This document shows positions 1 to 9,186 of a DNA stretch of 64,000 bases, one piece after another. The notes under the pieces are model-generated. The model worked only from the letters and a program-made list of their open reading frames with translations, was not told the DNA's origin and did not search any database. The stretch's first letter is position 1; each line of letters starts with the position of its first letter. The position numbers and the translations under genes were made by a program. This stretch comes from Pseudomonadota bacterium (lineage in GTDB: Bacteria; Desulfobacterota; Desulfobulbia; Desulfobulbales; Desulfurivibrionaceae): contig JAHJRQ010000008.1 in assembly GCA_018830485.1 (NCBI GenBank), positions 62,001 through 126,000 of the forward strand. Direction: 5' to 3'.

Positions 1-46
1 TAACAGCAGAAATTTTTTTCAGCTATCAACCAAGAGGAGGTACACA

Positions 47-562
47 ATGAAAAAGATTATTCTTGTGGCATGCGGCTTGTTGCTGGTGATGAGTACACCG
101 GTTTGGGCCGTCGGGGAAGGTGAGAACGAACAGGTGCGAAATCGCGTGGAGTCCCGCGGAGACCGGGCCGAAGAGCGGCTTGACCGCCGGGATGAGCGGA
201 TCGACAACCGGCTTGAACAGCAAGGTGAACGGAGAGAAGAACGCTTCGACCGACGGGGCGAGCGCATGGAACAGGGCTTTGATCGCAAAGGCGACCGCAT
301 CGAAAATCGCCTCGACGGCCAAGGAGATCGGATCAATGACCGCTTGGACCAAAAGGCGGCGCACGCCGAAGCCCAGGGCAAGGAAGGGTTGGCACAGCGG
401 CTCGACAAGAAGGGCGACCGGATAGACAACCGCCTTGACCAAAAAGGCGAGCGGATCAATGACCGCATGGACCGGCGCGGCGAACACATGGAAAACCGCA
501 TGGAGCGCCGGGGTGATCGCGCTGGGGCGAGAGCGGCTGGCCGGTCAGGTCGGCAGCGATAA
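47..562 (+). CDS. Secreted, highly charged protein built from 11-residue repeats
   Basis: ORF with N-terminal signal peptide (MKKIILVACGLLLVMSTPVWA); body is tandem RLDRRGDRIDN-like 11-mers; RBS aagaggagg upstream. Confidence 0.8.
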   Translation: MKKIILVACGLLLVMSTPVWAVGEGENEQVRNRVESRGDRAEERLDRRDERIDNRLEQQGERREERFDRRGERMEQGFDRKGDRIENRLDGQGDRINDRLDQKAAHAEAQGKEGLAQRLDKKGDRIDNRLDQKGERINDRMDRRGEHMENRMERRGDRAGARAAGRSGRQR

Positions 563-611
563 AAGCAACAATGAATGCTCCGGGAAGTTGGCTCTCTCAG
601 CCGCCCGGAGC

Positions 612-1172
612 ATGGGACGCACCATGGTGGACCAGAGCCGGGCAATGGAACGCTTTTTGGCTTCCGTTGAAAAACAGGCGTACCAGATGGCCATAATCGC
701 GGTCAGCAACCAAGACGAAGCGCTCGATCTGGTGCAGGACGCCATGCTGGCTCTGGTTCGGCATTATTCCGCCAAAGAGGAAATAGAGTGGCGGCCGCTT
801 TTCTTCCGCATTCTGCAAAGCCGCATCCGGGACTGGTACCGACGTGACCGGGTGCGCAAACGCTGGCACGGTTGGTTGGAGCTGTGGCGCGGCAGCGAAG
901 AAGAGGATGCTGATCCGCTCCACCAAGTGCCCGCGCCGGAATTATTCAACCCTGCCCGGCAGGCGGAGGGCGGCGCAGCCTTGGCCGCGCTTGTCGAAGC
1001 GCTTAGGAAGCTGTCGCTCCGCCAGCAGCAGACCTTCCTGCTCCGCGCCTGGCATGGATTGAGCGTCGAGGAGACGGCCCAGGCCATGCAGTGCTCGACA
1101 GGCAGCGTCAAAACCCATTACTCCCGGGCAGTGCATGCCCTGCGGGAGATGTTGGAAAACCATTGGCCATGA
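612..1172 (+). CDS. RNA polymerase sigma factor, sigma-70/ECF family
   Basis: Region 2 (YQMAIIAVSNQDEALDLVQDAMLALVRHY...IRDWYRR) and region 4 (LRKLSLRQQQTFLLRAWHGLSVEETAQAMQCSTGSVKTHYSRAVHALRE); start trimmed to ATG 612. Confidence 0.9.
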   Translation: MGRTMVDQSRAMERFLASVEKQAYQMAIIAVSNQDEALDLVQDAMLALVRHYSAKEEIEWRPLFFRILQSRIRDWYRRDRVRKRWHGWLELWRGSEEEDADPLHQVPAPELFNPARQAEGGAALAALVEALRKLSLRQQQTFLLRAWHGLSVEETAQAMQCSTGSVKTHYSRAVHALREMLENHWP

Positions 1173-1531
1173 AAAAAGACCAGAATGAACAGGATTTTCT
1201 CGCGGCAGCCCGCAAGAGCCTGGATGCAGGAAGCGACAACCTTGACCCCGCGATTTGCTCCCGATTGGCAAAGGCGCGCCTGATCGCCGTGGAAAAGGGC
1301 TTGCCCTGCGGCCAGCGCTCCCGGGTTTGGCGGGTTGCACCGATCACGGCCAGTCTGGCGGTGATGCTTGTGGTTGCCTTCTTGTTTTTCAAGACCGGAA
1401 CCGACCAGCTCCACCCGAACGGCGAAAGCCTGGCGGATTTGGAGATCATCACTTCGGCCGAGGCTCCTGATTTTTATGCCGACCTGGATTTTTACCAGTG
1501 GCTTGCCGAGGATGAGAACCATGCGGGCTAG
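1169..1531 (+). CDS. DUF3619-like single-TM protein, possible anti-sigma
   Basis: ATG overlaps sigma-factor stop; one TM segment; gene order sigma-DUF3619-DUF3106 is recurrent. Confidence 0.65.
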   Translation: MKKDQNEQDFLAAARKSLDAGSDNLDPAICSRLAKARLIAVEKGLPCGQRSRVWRVAPITASLAVMLVVAFLFFKTGTDQLHPNGESLADLEIITSAEAPDFYADLDFYQWLAEDENHAG

Positions 1532-1754
1532 CGTCTTGGGGGCCACCGCCCTGCTCATGCTGTTGCTGACAGGCAACCCGGCAAGCGGCGCCGAGCAGAA
1601 AACCAGGGAAGCGCATCCGTCGTTGGAGCTGCTTGAATTTTTAGGGGAATTTCAAACCAAGGATGGCGTCTGGTTTGACCCCACCGAAGAAGAACAACCG
1701 AACCGGGTGTCGCCAGAGGAGCAAAACCATGAACAAACGCACAACCGGAAATAA
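1521..1754 (+). CDS. Small secreted hypothetical protein
   Basis: MRASVLGATALLMLLLTGNPASGAEQK... signal peptide, overlapping the preceding gene in the operon. Confidence 0.6.
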   Translation: MRASVLGATALLMLLLTGNPASGAEQKTREAHPSLELLEFLGEFQTKDGVWFDPTEEEQPNRVSPEEQNHEQTHNRK

Positions 1755-2310
1755 CATCGCCATGATGCTGCTGGGGCTGACGGTGGTCAGCCTGCTGCTC
1801 ATCGCCATGCCCAGGCCGGTTCTCGCCCAGGACAGGGTCGGCTGGCAGCAACTGGCTCCAGAGGCGCAAAGGGTGCTCAAGCCATATGCCGACCAATGGG
1901 ATACTTTGCCGCCTGAAAGGCAGCAGCGGTTACAGAAAGGTGCCGATCGCTGGCTCACCATGACGCCTGTTGAACGGCAGGAGACCGGAAAAAAGCTGGA
2001 ACAGTGGCGCGGTATGGCCCCGGAAGAACGCCAGAACATCCGCGAGCGGTTTGAACGCTTCCGCAATCTGCCGCCCCAGGAGCAAAGGCGCTTGCACGAA
2101 GCCCGCGAACAATTCCGCTCCCTGCCGCCGGAAAGACGCGAACAACTGCGGGAACAATGGCGATCCCTGCCGCCGGAAAGACGCGAGGAAATCAGAGATC
2201 GCCTCCAGGGAAGAGACGGTCGTGGACGTTCGGAGTTGGGCGAACGAAGGCTGCCCAACCGTGATTTTAACCATGGCGGAGGGCGTCCCAACGGTCGCGG
2301 GCGCAATTAA
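1729..2310 (+). CDS. DUF3106 domain-containing protein
   Basis: Signal/TM N-terminus followed by WxxLxPEERQ-type repeats (LPPERREQLREQWRSLPPERREEIRDR). Confidence 0.8.
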   Translation: MNKRTTGNNIAMMLLGLTVVSLLLIAMPRPVLAQDRVGWQQLAPEAQRVLKPYADQWDTLPPERQQRLQKGADRWLTMTPVERQETGKKLEQWRGMAPEERQNIRERFERFRNLPPQEQRRLHEAREQFRSLPPERREQLREQWRSLPPERREEIRDRLQGRDGRGRSELGERRLPNRDFNHGGGRPNGRGRN

Positions 2311-4858
2311 GCAGCCAGCCCCAATCTCCCTCCCCATCCACGATATCCTGCCGGAACTGCGAACGCGGCTAACCAGCCGCGAAGCGGTGGTGCTTTCCGC
2401 CCCGCCCGGATCGGGCAAAACCACGGTTACGCCCCTGGCCCTGCTTGGCGAACCATGGCTGGCGGGAAAAACCATCCTGATGCTGGAGCCTCGCCGCCTT
2501 GCCGCCCGGCTGGCCGCCGGGTTCATGGCCCGGCAATTGAACGAGGAGATCGGCCGGACCGTTGGCTACCGGGTCCGCTTCGAGGCAAAGGTCTCCCCGG
2601 CAACCAGGGTGGAGGTGGTTACCGAGGGAGTGCTCACCCGGAGGATGCAGGACGATCCCGATTTGGCCGGAGTGGGGCTGGTCATCTTCGACGAGTTCCA
2701 CGAACGCAGCCTGCAGGGGGATCTGGCCCTGGCCCTTTGCCTGGATGTGATGAGCGGGCTGCGGGATGATCTCAAACTGCTGATCATGTCCGCCACCCTG
2801 GATACTGGCAGCGTCAGCCAACTGCTCGGCAATGCCCCGGTGGTTGTGGGCACGGGCCGGAGCTACCCCGTGGGGGTGGAATATTCCAAGGGCGGGCAGA
2901 TGCTCCAGCCCAATCCCCGCGAGATTGCAAAGCAGATGGCCGCCGCCGTTCACAGGGCTCTGGTCGAGCAGCCCGGCGACATCCTGGCCTTTCTTCCCGG
3001 CGGCGCCGAGATCCGGCATACCCAGGCGCTGCTCACCGCCGGACTGCCGCCAAACGAAATCGTCGTCCACCCCCTGTACGGCGACATGAGCCTCGCTGCC
3101 CAGACCGCTGCGGTGCAACCGAATCGGCAGGGACGGCGACGCATCATCCTGGCCACGCCCATTGCCGAGACCAGCGTCACCATCGAGGGCATCCACACCG
3201 TGGTGGACAGCGGCTGGAAACGCAGCCCGAAGTTCGACCCCAACAGCGGCTTGAGCCGCCTCACCACCCAGCGCATCTCGCAGGCCTCGGCCACCCAGCG
3301 CGCCGGCCGGGCCGGACGTCTTGGCCCTGGCCACTGCTACCGCTTGTGGAGCACGGGCGAGGAGCACGGGCTCAAGCCCTTTGACCCGCCGGAGATCATG
3401 ACCGCCGATCTGAGCCAACTGGCCCTGGATCTGGCCCGCTGGGGGGTGACCTCCCCTGACGGGCTGCGCTGGCTCGACCCCCCGCCAGCCGGGCATTTTA
3501 CCCAGGCGCAATCGGTGCTGCATGCCCTTGGAGCCCTGGACAAGCAGAGGCGCATCACCCCCCTGGGCAAAAAAATGGCCGACCTCCCTGCCCACCCGCG
3601 CCTGGGACACATGCTGCTGGCAGCCTCCAAGGATAACGCAACCGATCTGGCCTGCGACCTGGCTGCCCTGCTCTCGGAGCGGGACATCATCAAGGGGAGG
3701 GAGCGGTCGGCGGATATCGAAGACCGGCTCCACGCCCTGGCTGCCTTCCGCTCCGATGGGCCGGCCGCGGCCAAAACCCTGGATGCGGACACCGATGCTT
3801 GCCGCAGGGTGGTGCAGACCAGCAGACAGCTCCGGGAGCATCTGCCCAAACCCTCTCGGGACAAGGGGAGGAACGCAACCGCAGCGGCAACCGCAGGCGA
3901 ACTCCTGGCCCTGGCCTTCCCGGACCGGATCGCCCAGCGGAGGGGGGAGGGCACGGGCCAATACAAGCTGGCCTCCGGGCGCGGCGCACTGCTCCCGGCG
4001 CATGACCGACTCGCAGCCTATGAATATCTGGCCGTGGCCGAACTGGACGCAGGCAAAACCGAAGGCCGCATCTTTCTTGCCGCCCCCCTGATCAAGGAAG
4101 CACTGACCTCTCTGTTCCCCGACCGCCTGCAACGGGAAGAAAAGGTCTTCTGGGATGCGCAGAGCAATACAGTAAAGACGCAGCGCCTTGTGCGGTTGGA
4201 CGAGCTGGTCCTGGAAGCCGCCCCCTTGGCAAAGCCCTCTTCCGAGGCGATACTGACCGCCCTGCTCTCCTCCATCCGCGGCCTCGGCCTTGCAGTCCTG
4301 CCCTGGAGCGACAAGGCCAGGGAGTTGCAGGGACGCATGGAAAGCATGCGGCTCTGGCAACCGGAAGCTGACTGGCCGGAGGTTTCGGATGGTTGCCTGC
4401 TCGAAACCCTAGCGCAATGGCTATCCCCCTATCTCACCGGAATGCGGAGCCTGGAACATCTCAAGAAACTCGACCTCTGCGCCATCCTTGCCGCCCAACT
4501 CGACTGGCAGCAGCAGAGCCAACTGGACCGCGAAGCCCCCACCCACCTCACGGTGCCCAGCGGCTCACGGATCAAGCTGCGCTACATCCCTGGGGAGCCG
4601 CCGGTGCTGGCGGTGCGCCTCCAGGAGATGTTCGGCTTGGCCGATACCCCAAAGGTCTGCAACAACAGGGTGCCGGTCCTCATCCATCTTCTTTCCCCGG
4701 CCCAACGGCCCATGCAGATCACCCAGGATCTGCGCGGCTTCTGGGAAGGGGCCTACCACGAGGTGAAAAAGGAGCTCCGGGGCCGCTATCCCAAGCACCA
4801 CTGGCCGGATGACCCTTGGCAGGCCCAACCCACCAGCCGGATAAAACCGAGGAAATAG
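2273..4858 (+). CDS. hrpB: ATP-dependent helicase HrpB
   Basis: Walker A APPGSGKTT, DEFHER box, SATLD, QRAGRAGR motifs; HrpB C-terminal domain (LPSGSRIKLRYIPGEPPVLAVRLQEMFGLADTP). Confidence 0.93.
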   Translation: MAEGVPTVAGAIKQPAPISLPIHDILPELRTRLTSREAVVLSAPPGSGKTTVTPLALLGEPWLAGKTILMLEPRRLAARLAAGFMARQLNEEIGRTVGYRVRFEAKVSPATRVEVVTEGVLTRRMQDDPDLAGVGLVIFDEFHERSLQGDLALALCLDVMSGLRDDLKLLIMSATLDTGSVSQLLGNAPVVVGTGRSYPVGVEYSKGGQMLQPNPREIAKQMAAAVHRALVEQPGDILAFLPGGAEIRHTQALLTAGLPPNEIVVHPLYGDMSLAAQTAAVQPNRQGRRRIILATPIAETSVTIEGIHTVVDSGWKRSPKFDPNSGLSRLTTQRISQASATQRAGRAGRLGPGHCYRLWSTGEEHGLKPFDPPEIMTADLSQLALDLARWGVTSPDGLRWLDPPPAGHFTQAQSVLHALGALDKQRRITPLGKKMADLPAHPRLGHMLLAASKDNATDLACDLAALLSERDIIKGRERSADIEDRLHALAAFRSDGPAAAKTLDADTDACRRVVQTSRQLREHLPKPSRDKGRNATAAATAGELLALAFPDRIAQRRGEGTGQYKLASGRGALLPAHDRLAAYEYLAVAELDAGKTEGRIFLAAPLIKEALTSLFPDRLQREEKVFWDAQSNTVKTQRLVRLDELVLEAAPLAKPSSEAILTALLSSIRGLGLAVLPWSDKARELQGRMESMRLWQPEADWPEVSDGCLLETLAQWLSPYLTGMRSLEHLKKLDLCAILAAQLDWQQQSQLDREAPTHLTVPSGSRIKLRYIPGEPPVLAVRLQEMFGLADTPKVCNNRVPVLIHLLSPAQRPMQITQDLRGFWEGAYHEVKKELRGRYPKHHWPDDPWQAQPTSRIKPRK

Positions 4859-4909
4859 ACAAGCGCAGTACGCTACGAAACAACTCAGATTCTTTCTCAA
4901 ACAGGTGCC

Positions 4910-4990
4910 TCGACAAGCTCAGCACGAACGGTGGCAACGATACGAGAATCAATATGCTAAGATAATATCCGTTCGCCCTGAGCTTGTCGA
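4910..4990. repeat. Imperfect inverted repeat TCGACAAGCTCAGCACGAACGG / CCGTTCGCCCTGAGCTTGTCGA
   Basis: Two 22-nt arms seen directly; related copy at 31196..31220. Confidence 0.8.
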
Positions 4991-5056
4991 AGGGCAGTCG
5001 TTTCAAACGCATCAATTTTGACATGTGCATATCACACAATACACAAGGAGCAAGGC

Positions 5057-5686
5057 ATGGAGCTTAATGTCCCTGTCATCGGCATACTGCGTGGGGTGGA
5101 GGGTGATTTCTTCGGAGAGGTCATGCAAATCTCCTTTGCCGCCGGGCTTACGGCCATGGAAGTCACCATGAACACCCCGGACGCCGAAAAAATCGTTGCC
5201 GAATACCGCCCCGCCGTGCCGAGCGGCAAGCTGCTGGGCATGGGCACCATCCGCAATCTGGAGGAAGCGAGGCGGGCCGTGGCTGCCGGGGCCATGTTTC
5301 TCGTGACCCCCAACCTGGACCTTTCGGTGATCGAGTACGCCAAGGCGGAAACCATCCCCATTGTCGCAGGCGCGCTGACCCCCACCGAGGTCTACACCGC
5401 CTGGAACGCCGGGGCCGACCTAGTCAAGGTTTTCCCCTGCGCCGCCATGGGCGGCCCCCCGTACATCAAGGACCTCCTGGGTCCTTTCGACCATCTCCGC
5501 CTCGTTGCCGTAGGCGGGGTGAGCCTTGCCAATCTCTCGGACTATTTCGCCGCAGGCGCCGCAGCGGTGGGGGCATCCACCAGTCTCTTCGGAGCCAAGG
5601 CGTTGCGGGAGAAGGATCTTGCCCAGATCGGGCACAACGTAAAAATTTTCATTGAGCATTGCCCCCGCGCAAAAGATCGGGTATAA
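5057..5686 (+). CDS. eda: KDPG/KHG aldolase (2-keto-3-deoxy-6-phosphogluconate aldolase family)
   Basis: VPVIGILRG N-terminus, GMGTIRN, FLVTPNLD, PIVAGALTPTEVYTAWNAGADLVKVFPC motifs. Confidence 0.85.
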   Translation: MELNVPVIGILRGVEGDFFGEVMQISFAAGLTAMEVTMNTPDAEKIVAEYRPAVPSGKLLGMGTIRNLEEARRAVAAGAMFLVTPNLDLSVIEYAKAETIPIVAGALTPTEVYTAWNAGADLVKVFPCAAMGGPPYIKDLLGPFDHLRLVAVGGVSLANLSDYFAAGAAAVGASTSLFGAKALREKDLAQIGHNVKIFIEHCPRAKDRV

Positions 5687-5839
5687 TCTTCTCCTTTACT
5701 TGGTAAATGCAGGAGCCGTTACGCAATACCCTCTCCATTTCTGACTGCTTCGTTACGGCTCCTTATGCCGCTTGCGATATCCCCGATGTGAGAGATATTC
5801 TGAAACAACGGCCTACGTCTTTTTAAGGAGACTTCCCCC

Positions 5840-6787
5840 ATGTTCAGACCGGAAATCAAGGTTATCGACTGTACTGTCCGCGACGGCGGCTTGATGAACA
5901 AATGGCAGTTTGACGACAAGTTCGTCCGCGCTGTCTATCAGGGGTTGAGCGAGGCCGGGGTCGACTACATGGAGATCGGCTACCTCAGCTCCGAATCCGC
6001 TTTTTGCCGCACCGAGGTCGGCCCCTGGAAATTCTGCGCCGAGGATGATCTGCAGCGCATCATCGGGGACAGCGGAAAAAAGATCAAATTCTCGGCCATG
6101 GCCGACATCGGCCGCATCGACTACAACGATATCCGCCCCCAAAAGGAAAGCGTCCTTGATATGGTGCGGGTTGCCTGCTATGTTCATCAGATCGACAAGG
6201 CAATCGCCCTGGCCCACCACTGCGAGGACAAGGGCTACGAAACGACGATCAATCTGATGGCCGTCTCCACCGTGGGCCCGCGGGAGCTGGAAGAAGGGCT
6301 GGACGACCTGGCGAAAAGCCGGGTGCCGATCATCTATCTGGTGGACAGCTTCGGCGCCTTCTACCAGGAAGACATCGAGCTGCTGGCCAAAAAATACATG
6401 GACCGGCTGCCCGGCAAGACCATCGGCATCCACGCCCACAACAACCAGCAGCTGGCCTTTGCCAACACCATCTCTTCCGTGATCTGCGGGATCAACTATC
6501 TGGACGCTACCCTGTACGGCATGGGACGCGGCGCGGGCAACTGCCCCACGGAACTGCTGCTCTCCTTTCTCAAAAACCCCAAGTTCAATGTGCGCCCGCT
6601 CATCAAGGTCATCGAAGAGGAGATTCTCCCCTGGCGGGAAAAAATCGACTGGGGTTATTTCATCCCGTACATGATCGGCGGAGTTATGAACCAGCATCCC
6701 AAAGCGGCCATGGCCTGCATGGAATCCGACAAGAAAAACCAGATCACCGAATTCTACGACCAGATGACCAGCGCCGCGGCTATCTGA
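5840..6787 (+). CDS. DRE-TIM metallolyase (HMGL-like/4-hydroxy-2-oxovalerate aldolase family)
   Basis: IDCTVRDGGL motif, HAHNNQQLAFAN, YGMGRGAGNCPTE. Confidence 0.85.
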   Translation: MFRPEIKVIDCTVRDGGLMNKWQFDDKFVRAVYQGLSEAGVDYMEIGYLSSESAFCRTEVGPWKFCAEDDLQRIIGDSGKKIKFSAMADIGRIDYNDIRPQKESVLDMVRVACYVHQIDKAIALAHHCEDKGYETTINLMAVSTVGPRELEEGLDDLAKSRVPIIYLVDSFGAFYQEDIELLAKKYMDRLPGKTIGIHAHNNQQLAFANTISSVICGINYLDATLYGMGRGAGNCPTELLLSFLKNPKFNVRPLIKVIEEEILPWREKIDWGYFIPYMIGGVMNQHPKAAMACMESDKKNQITEFYDQMTSAAAI

Positions 6788-6810
6788 TTCTTTTCACACA
6801 GCTTTCCAAG

Positions 6811-6848
6811 CAAGGCAGATCCTTCCGGGGTTCTGCCTTTTTTTTTGC
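6811..6848 (+). terminator. Rho-independent terminator
   Basis: aaggcagatccttccggggttctgcctttttttt hairpin plus T-run after 6787. Confidence 0.75.
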
Positions 6849-6902
6849 TGGCCGTCCCCCTCTTTCCGATATAATTAAGAAAACAACCGAGAGGAGGACC
6901 CC

Positions 6903-7391
6903 ATGATTATTCGGATCAAACCGTATCTTTCCCTTCCGCGCCTCGCCCTGTTAACGCTGCTCCTGCTCATTGCCGCCTGCGGGCATCCCGCCTACGTTTT
7001 TCACGAGGATCTCCGCATCAACGAGGCCCTGGAGTCGTATCGCCCCTTGCCGGGCTACACCTACTACTACAGCGGCCCTGAGGATTTTCCCCTGGCCATT
7101 CTGGGGATCAGGCCGGAATACCGGTTGAAAAAAGAATTCTGGATACCGGTGAAACTGACGGAAAAGAAGCTGCAAGACTGGATGGAGATCATCGACAACC
7201 CCCATCGCAACCTGCGGACCAGGTATCGCGGCAAGGTGATCCGCACACCGGAAGGAGAGGAAATCGGCATCTGGTATTCGCCCCAGGAATGGAGCACGGT
7301 GAAGATGGGTGAGGACAGGGAGGTCACCGTCTACTCCCCGTTCAACACCCTGTACCATAAAGTCAGCGGCAACCAGGACGGCTTTCCTTAA
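6903..7391 (+). CDS. Hypothetical lipoprotein
   Basis: Lipobox LLLLIAAC; RBS gaggagg. Confidence 0.65.
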   Translation: MIIRIKPYLSLPRLALLTLLLLIAACGHPAYVFHEDLRINEALESYRPLPGYTYYYSGPEDFPLAILGIRPEYRLKKEFWIPVKLTEKKLQDWMEIIDNPHRNLRTRYRGKVIRTPEGEEIGIWYSPQEWSTVKMGEDREVTVYSPFNTLYHKVSGNQDGFP

Positions 7392-7413
7392 GCGACGACA
7401 GGGATAAGCAAGC

Positions 7414-7929
7414 ATGACAAACAGCGGGATTCAAGTAACGGAAGAGGATATCACCGGGATCACGGCGGATGCCATAGTAAATGCGGCCAACAATTCCCTC
7501 TTGGGGGGCGGCGGGGTTGACGGCGCCATTCACCGGGCGGCCGGGCCTGGGCTGCTGGCGGAATGCCGGACCCTGGGCGGCTGTCCGACCGGCGAGGCGC
7601 GGATCACCAGGGGCTACAACCTGCTCGCCGCCTGGATCATCCACACGGTGGGGCCGGTCTGGCGGGGTGGAAGCCAGGAGGAGCCGGAGCTGCTGGCCCG
7701 CTGCTATCGGAGCTGCTTCTCCCTGGCCCGCGAACATGGCATTCGAACCATCGCCTTTCCCGCGATCAGCACCGGGGTCTACGGCTACCCCAAAAAAGAG
7801 GCGGCCCGCATCGCCGTGCGGGAGGCGCGGCAGGCCCTGGCGGAAAACGGACAGCTCGCCACCATCCTCTTTGCCTGCTTCAACAGCGACACACGGCGGG
7901 CGTACGACAAAGCTCTGACAGAACCCTAA
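7414..7929 (+). CDS. Macro domain protein (O-acetyl-ADP-ribose deacetylase/YmdB-like)
   Basis: DAIVNAANNSLLGGGGVDGAIHRAAG; AFPAISTGVYGYP. Confidence 0.93.
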   Translation: MTNSGIQVTEEDITGITADAIVNAANNSLLGGGGVDGAIHRAAGPGLLAECRTLGGCPTGEARITRGYNLLAAWIIHTVGPVWRGGSQEEPELLARCYRSCFSLAREHGIRTIAFPAISTGVYGYPKKEAARIAVREARQALAENGQLATILFACFNSDTRRAYDKALTEP

Positions 7930-8153
7930 TCCCCGGCCTTCACGACAACCTCAAAGACCTCTCCGCCAAACCCCACCAGATCTCCAACCACAAGCTGCCG
8001 CCCGCGCCTGGTTTCCACCTGGCCGTTGACCTTTGCCTCGCCTTCCTGAATCCGCAGCTTGGCCTCGCCGCCGGTATCAACCACCCCGGCCAGTTTGAGA
8101 AACTGCCCAAGGCGGATAACCCCGTCGCGCACTGCCACCTGCTGCCTGTCCAT
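7926..8153 (-). CDS. S4 domain RNA-binding protein (YbcJ-like)
   Basis: IRLGQFLKLAGVVDTGGEAKLRIQEGEAKVNGQVETRRGRQL. Confidence 0.85.
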   Translation of the reverse strand: MDRQQVAVRDGVIRLGQFLKLAGVVDTGGEAKLRIQEGEAKVNGQVETRRGRQLVVGDLVGFGGEVFEVVVKAGD

Positions 8154-8170
8154 GCTCTCTGTTCCTTTCC

Positions 8171-8491
8171 TTAAAACGGCGGGGCGATGGTCACCAGAAT
8201 CCGCAGATCGGTATGCGCCCGGACGCCATGGGGCTCGTTGATGTCGCAGAGCAGCAAATCGCCTGCCTGCGCCGGAATGGCCTGGTCATCCTTGCCGAGA
8301 AATTCCCCGGTTCCCTCCAGTACCTGGATGGAAAGCTGGCCCTCCGTATCATGGGAATGCACCGGGAAAACCTGGCCGGCGCTGAGGTTGAAGTTCAGGA
8401 TTCGAAACCAGGGCGAATCGTGCATCAACACCTTTTTCATGCTCCGGCTGTCAAAAATCCTGGTCTCGGCAAGACTCTTCTTTTCCATCAT
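8171..8491 (-). CDS. Cupin domain-containing protein
   Basis: GQVFPVHSHDTEGQLSIQVLEGTGEF...PAQAGDLLLCDINEPHGVRA. Confidence 0.8.
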   Translation of the reverse strand: MMEKKSLAETRIFDSRSMKKVLMHDSPWFRILNFNLSAGQVFPVHSHDTEGQLSIQVLEGTGEFLGKDDQAIPAQAGDLLLCDINEPHGVRAHTDLRILVTIAPPF

Positions 8492-8597
8492 CGCAGCGCC
8501 TCCCGTGGGCAGTTTTTCTGCAGTATCTTGTTCCCATCATACTACGAGCAGCACCCTCTTTTCCTTGACCTGAATCAAAAACCTCGCGATGCATCAC

Positions 8598-8635
8598 AAA
8601 AAAAACCGCCATCCGGGATTCGCATGGCGGCAAAC
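8598..8635 (-). terminator. Terminator for bactofilin gene
   Basis: Minus strand CCGCCATGCGAATCCCGGATGGCGG followed by T-run. Confidence 0.75.
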
Positions 8636-8659
8636 TAAACTATGATCCAGTGCTGCCGG

Positions 8660-9133
8660 CTACCTGGCGGCACCCCCCTTTTTCTTGGCCGGGGCTTGGG
8701 CAGCGGCTTCCTTCATCCGCGCATCCCAATCCTCTTCCGCGGAGGAGGATCCGGGCACCAGCCGCAGCTCCTGGCTCCGGGATTTGATTTCCCCGTTGAG
8801 CACGGCGCCGGATTCCACCGCCAGGTCCATGGTTTCGACCTTGCCTTCGATAAAGCCGCTTTTCACCACATAGAGCTTCTGGACATTGACCGTGCCCTCG
8901 ACCCGTCCCGAACAGACAAAGGTGGAGACAACCACGTCGCCGGAGATGGTCCCGCTTTCCCCGAGGATGAGATATTCCCCGCGGATGTTCCCCTCGGCCT
9001 TGCCGTCGAGCCGCAGCTTACCTTTGAACGAGATATCACCGGCCAGTTGCATGTCCGCGCCGATAACGCTGGTGATCGTCTCCGGCTTTGCCCCTCCGAT
9101 GCCCTGCCTGCTAAAAAATCCCATACCGATCAC
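8660..9133 (-). CDS. Bactofilin family polymer-forming cytoskeletal protein
   Basis: Beta-helical repeat: SVIGADMQLAGDISFKGKLRLDGKAEGNIRGEYLILGESGTISGDVVVSTFVCSGRVEGTV. Confidence 0.9.
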   Translation of the reverse strand: MIGMGFFSRQGIGGAKPETITSVIGADMQLAGDISFKGKLRLDGKAEGNIRGEYLILGESGTISGDVVVSTFVCSGRVEGTVNVQKLYVVKSGFIEGKVETMDLAVESGAVLNGEIKSRSQELRLVPGSSSAEEDWDARMKEAAAQAPAKKKGGAAR

Positions 9134-9186
9134 CTGTCGCGGATTTCCTGAAGAATTTCACTCCGGACGCAACGCCCGGAGCCGCA

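Noticed and set aside
143-525. Possible CRISPR-like direct repeats (33-bp period)
   Set aside because: Repeats are contiguous, degenerate and in-frame protein repeats without spacers.
2369-4360. 663-aa minus-strand ORF
   Set aside because: Antisense shadow of hrpB.
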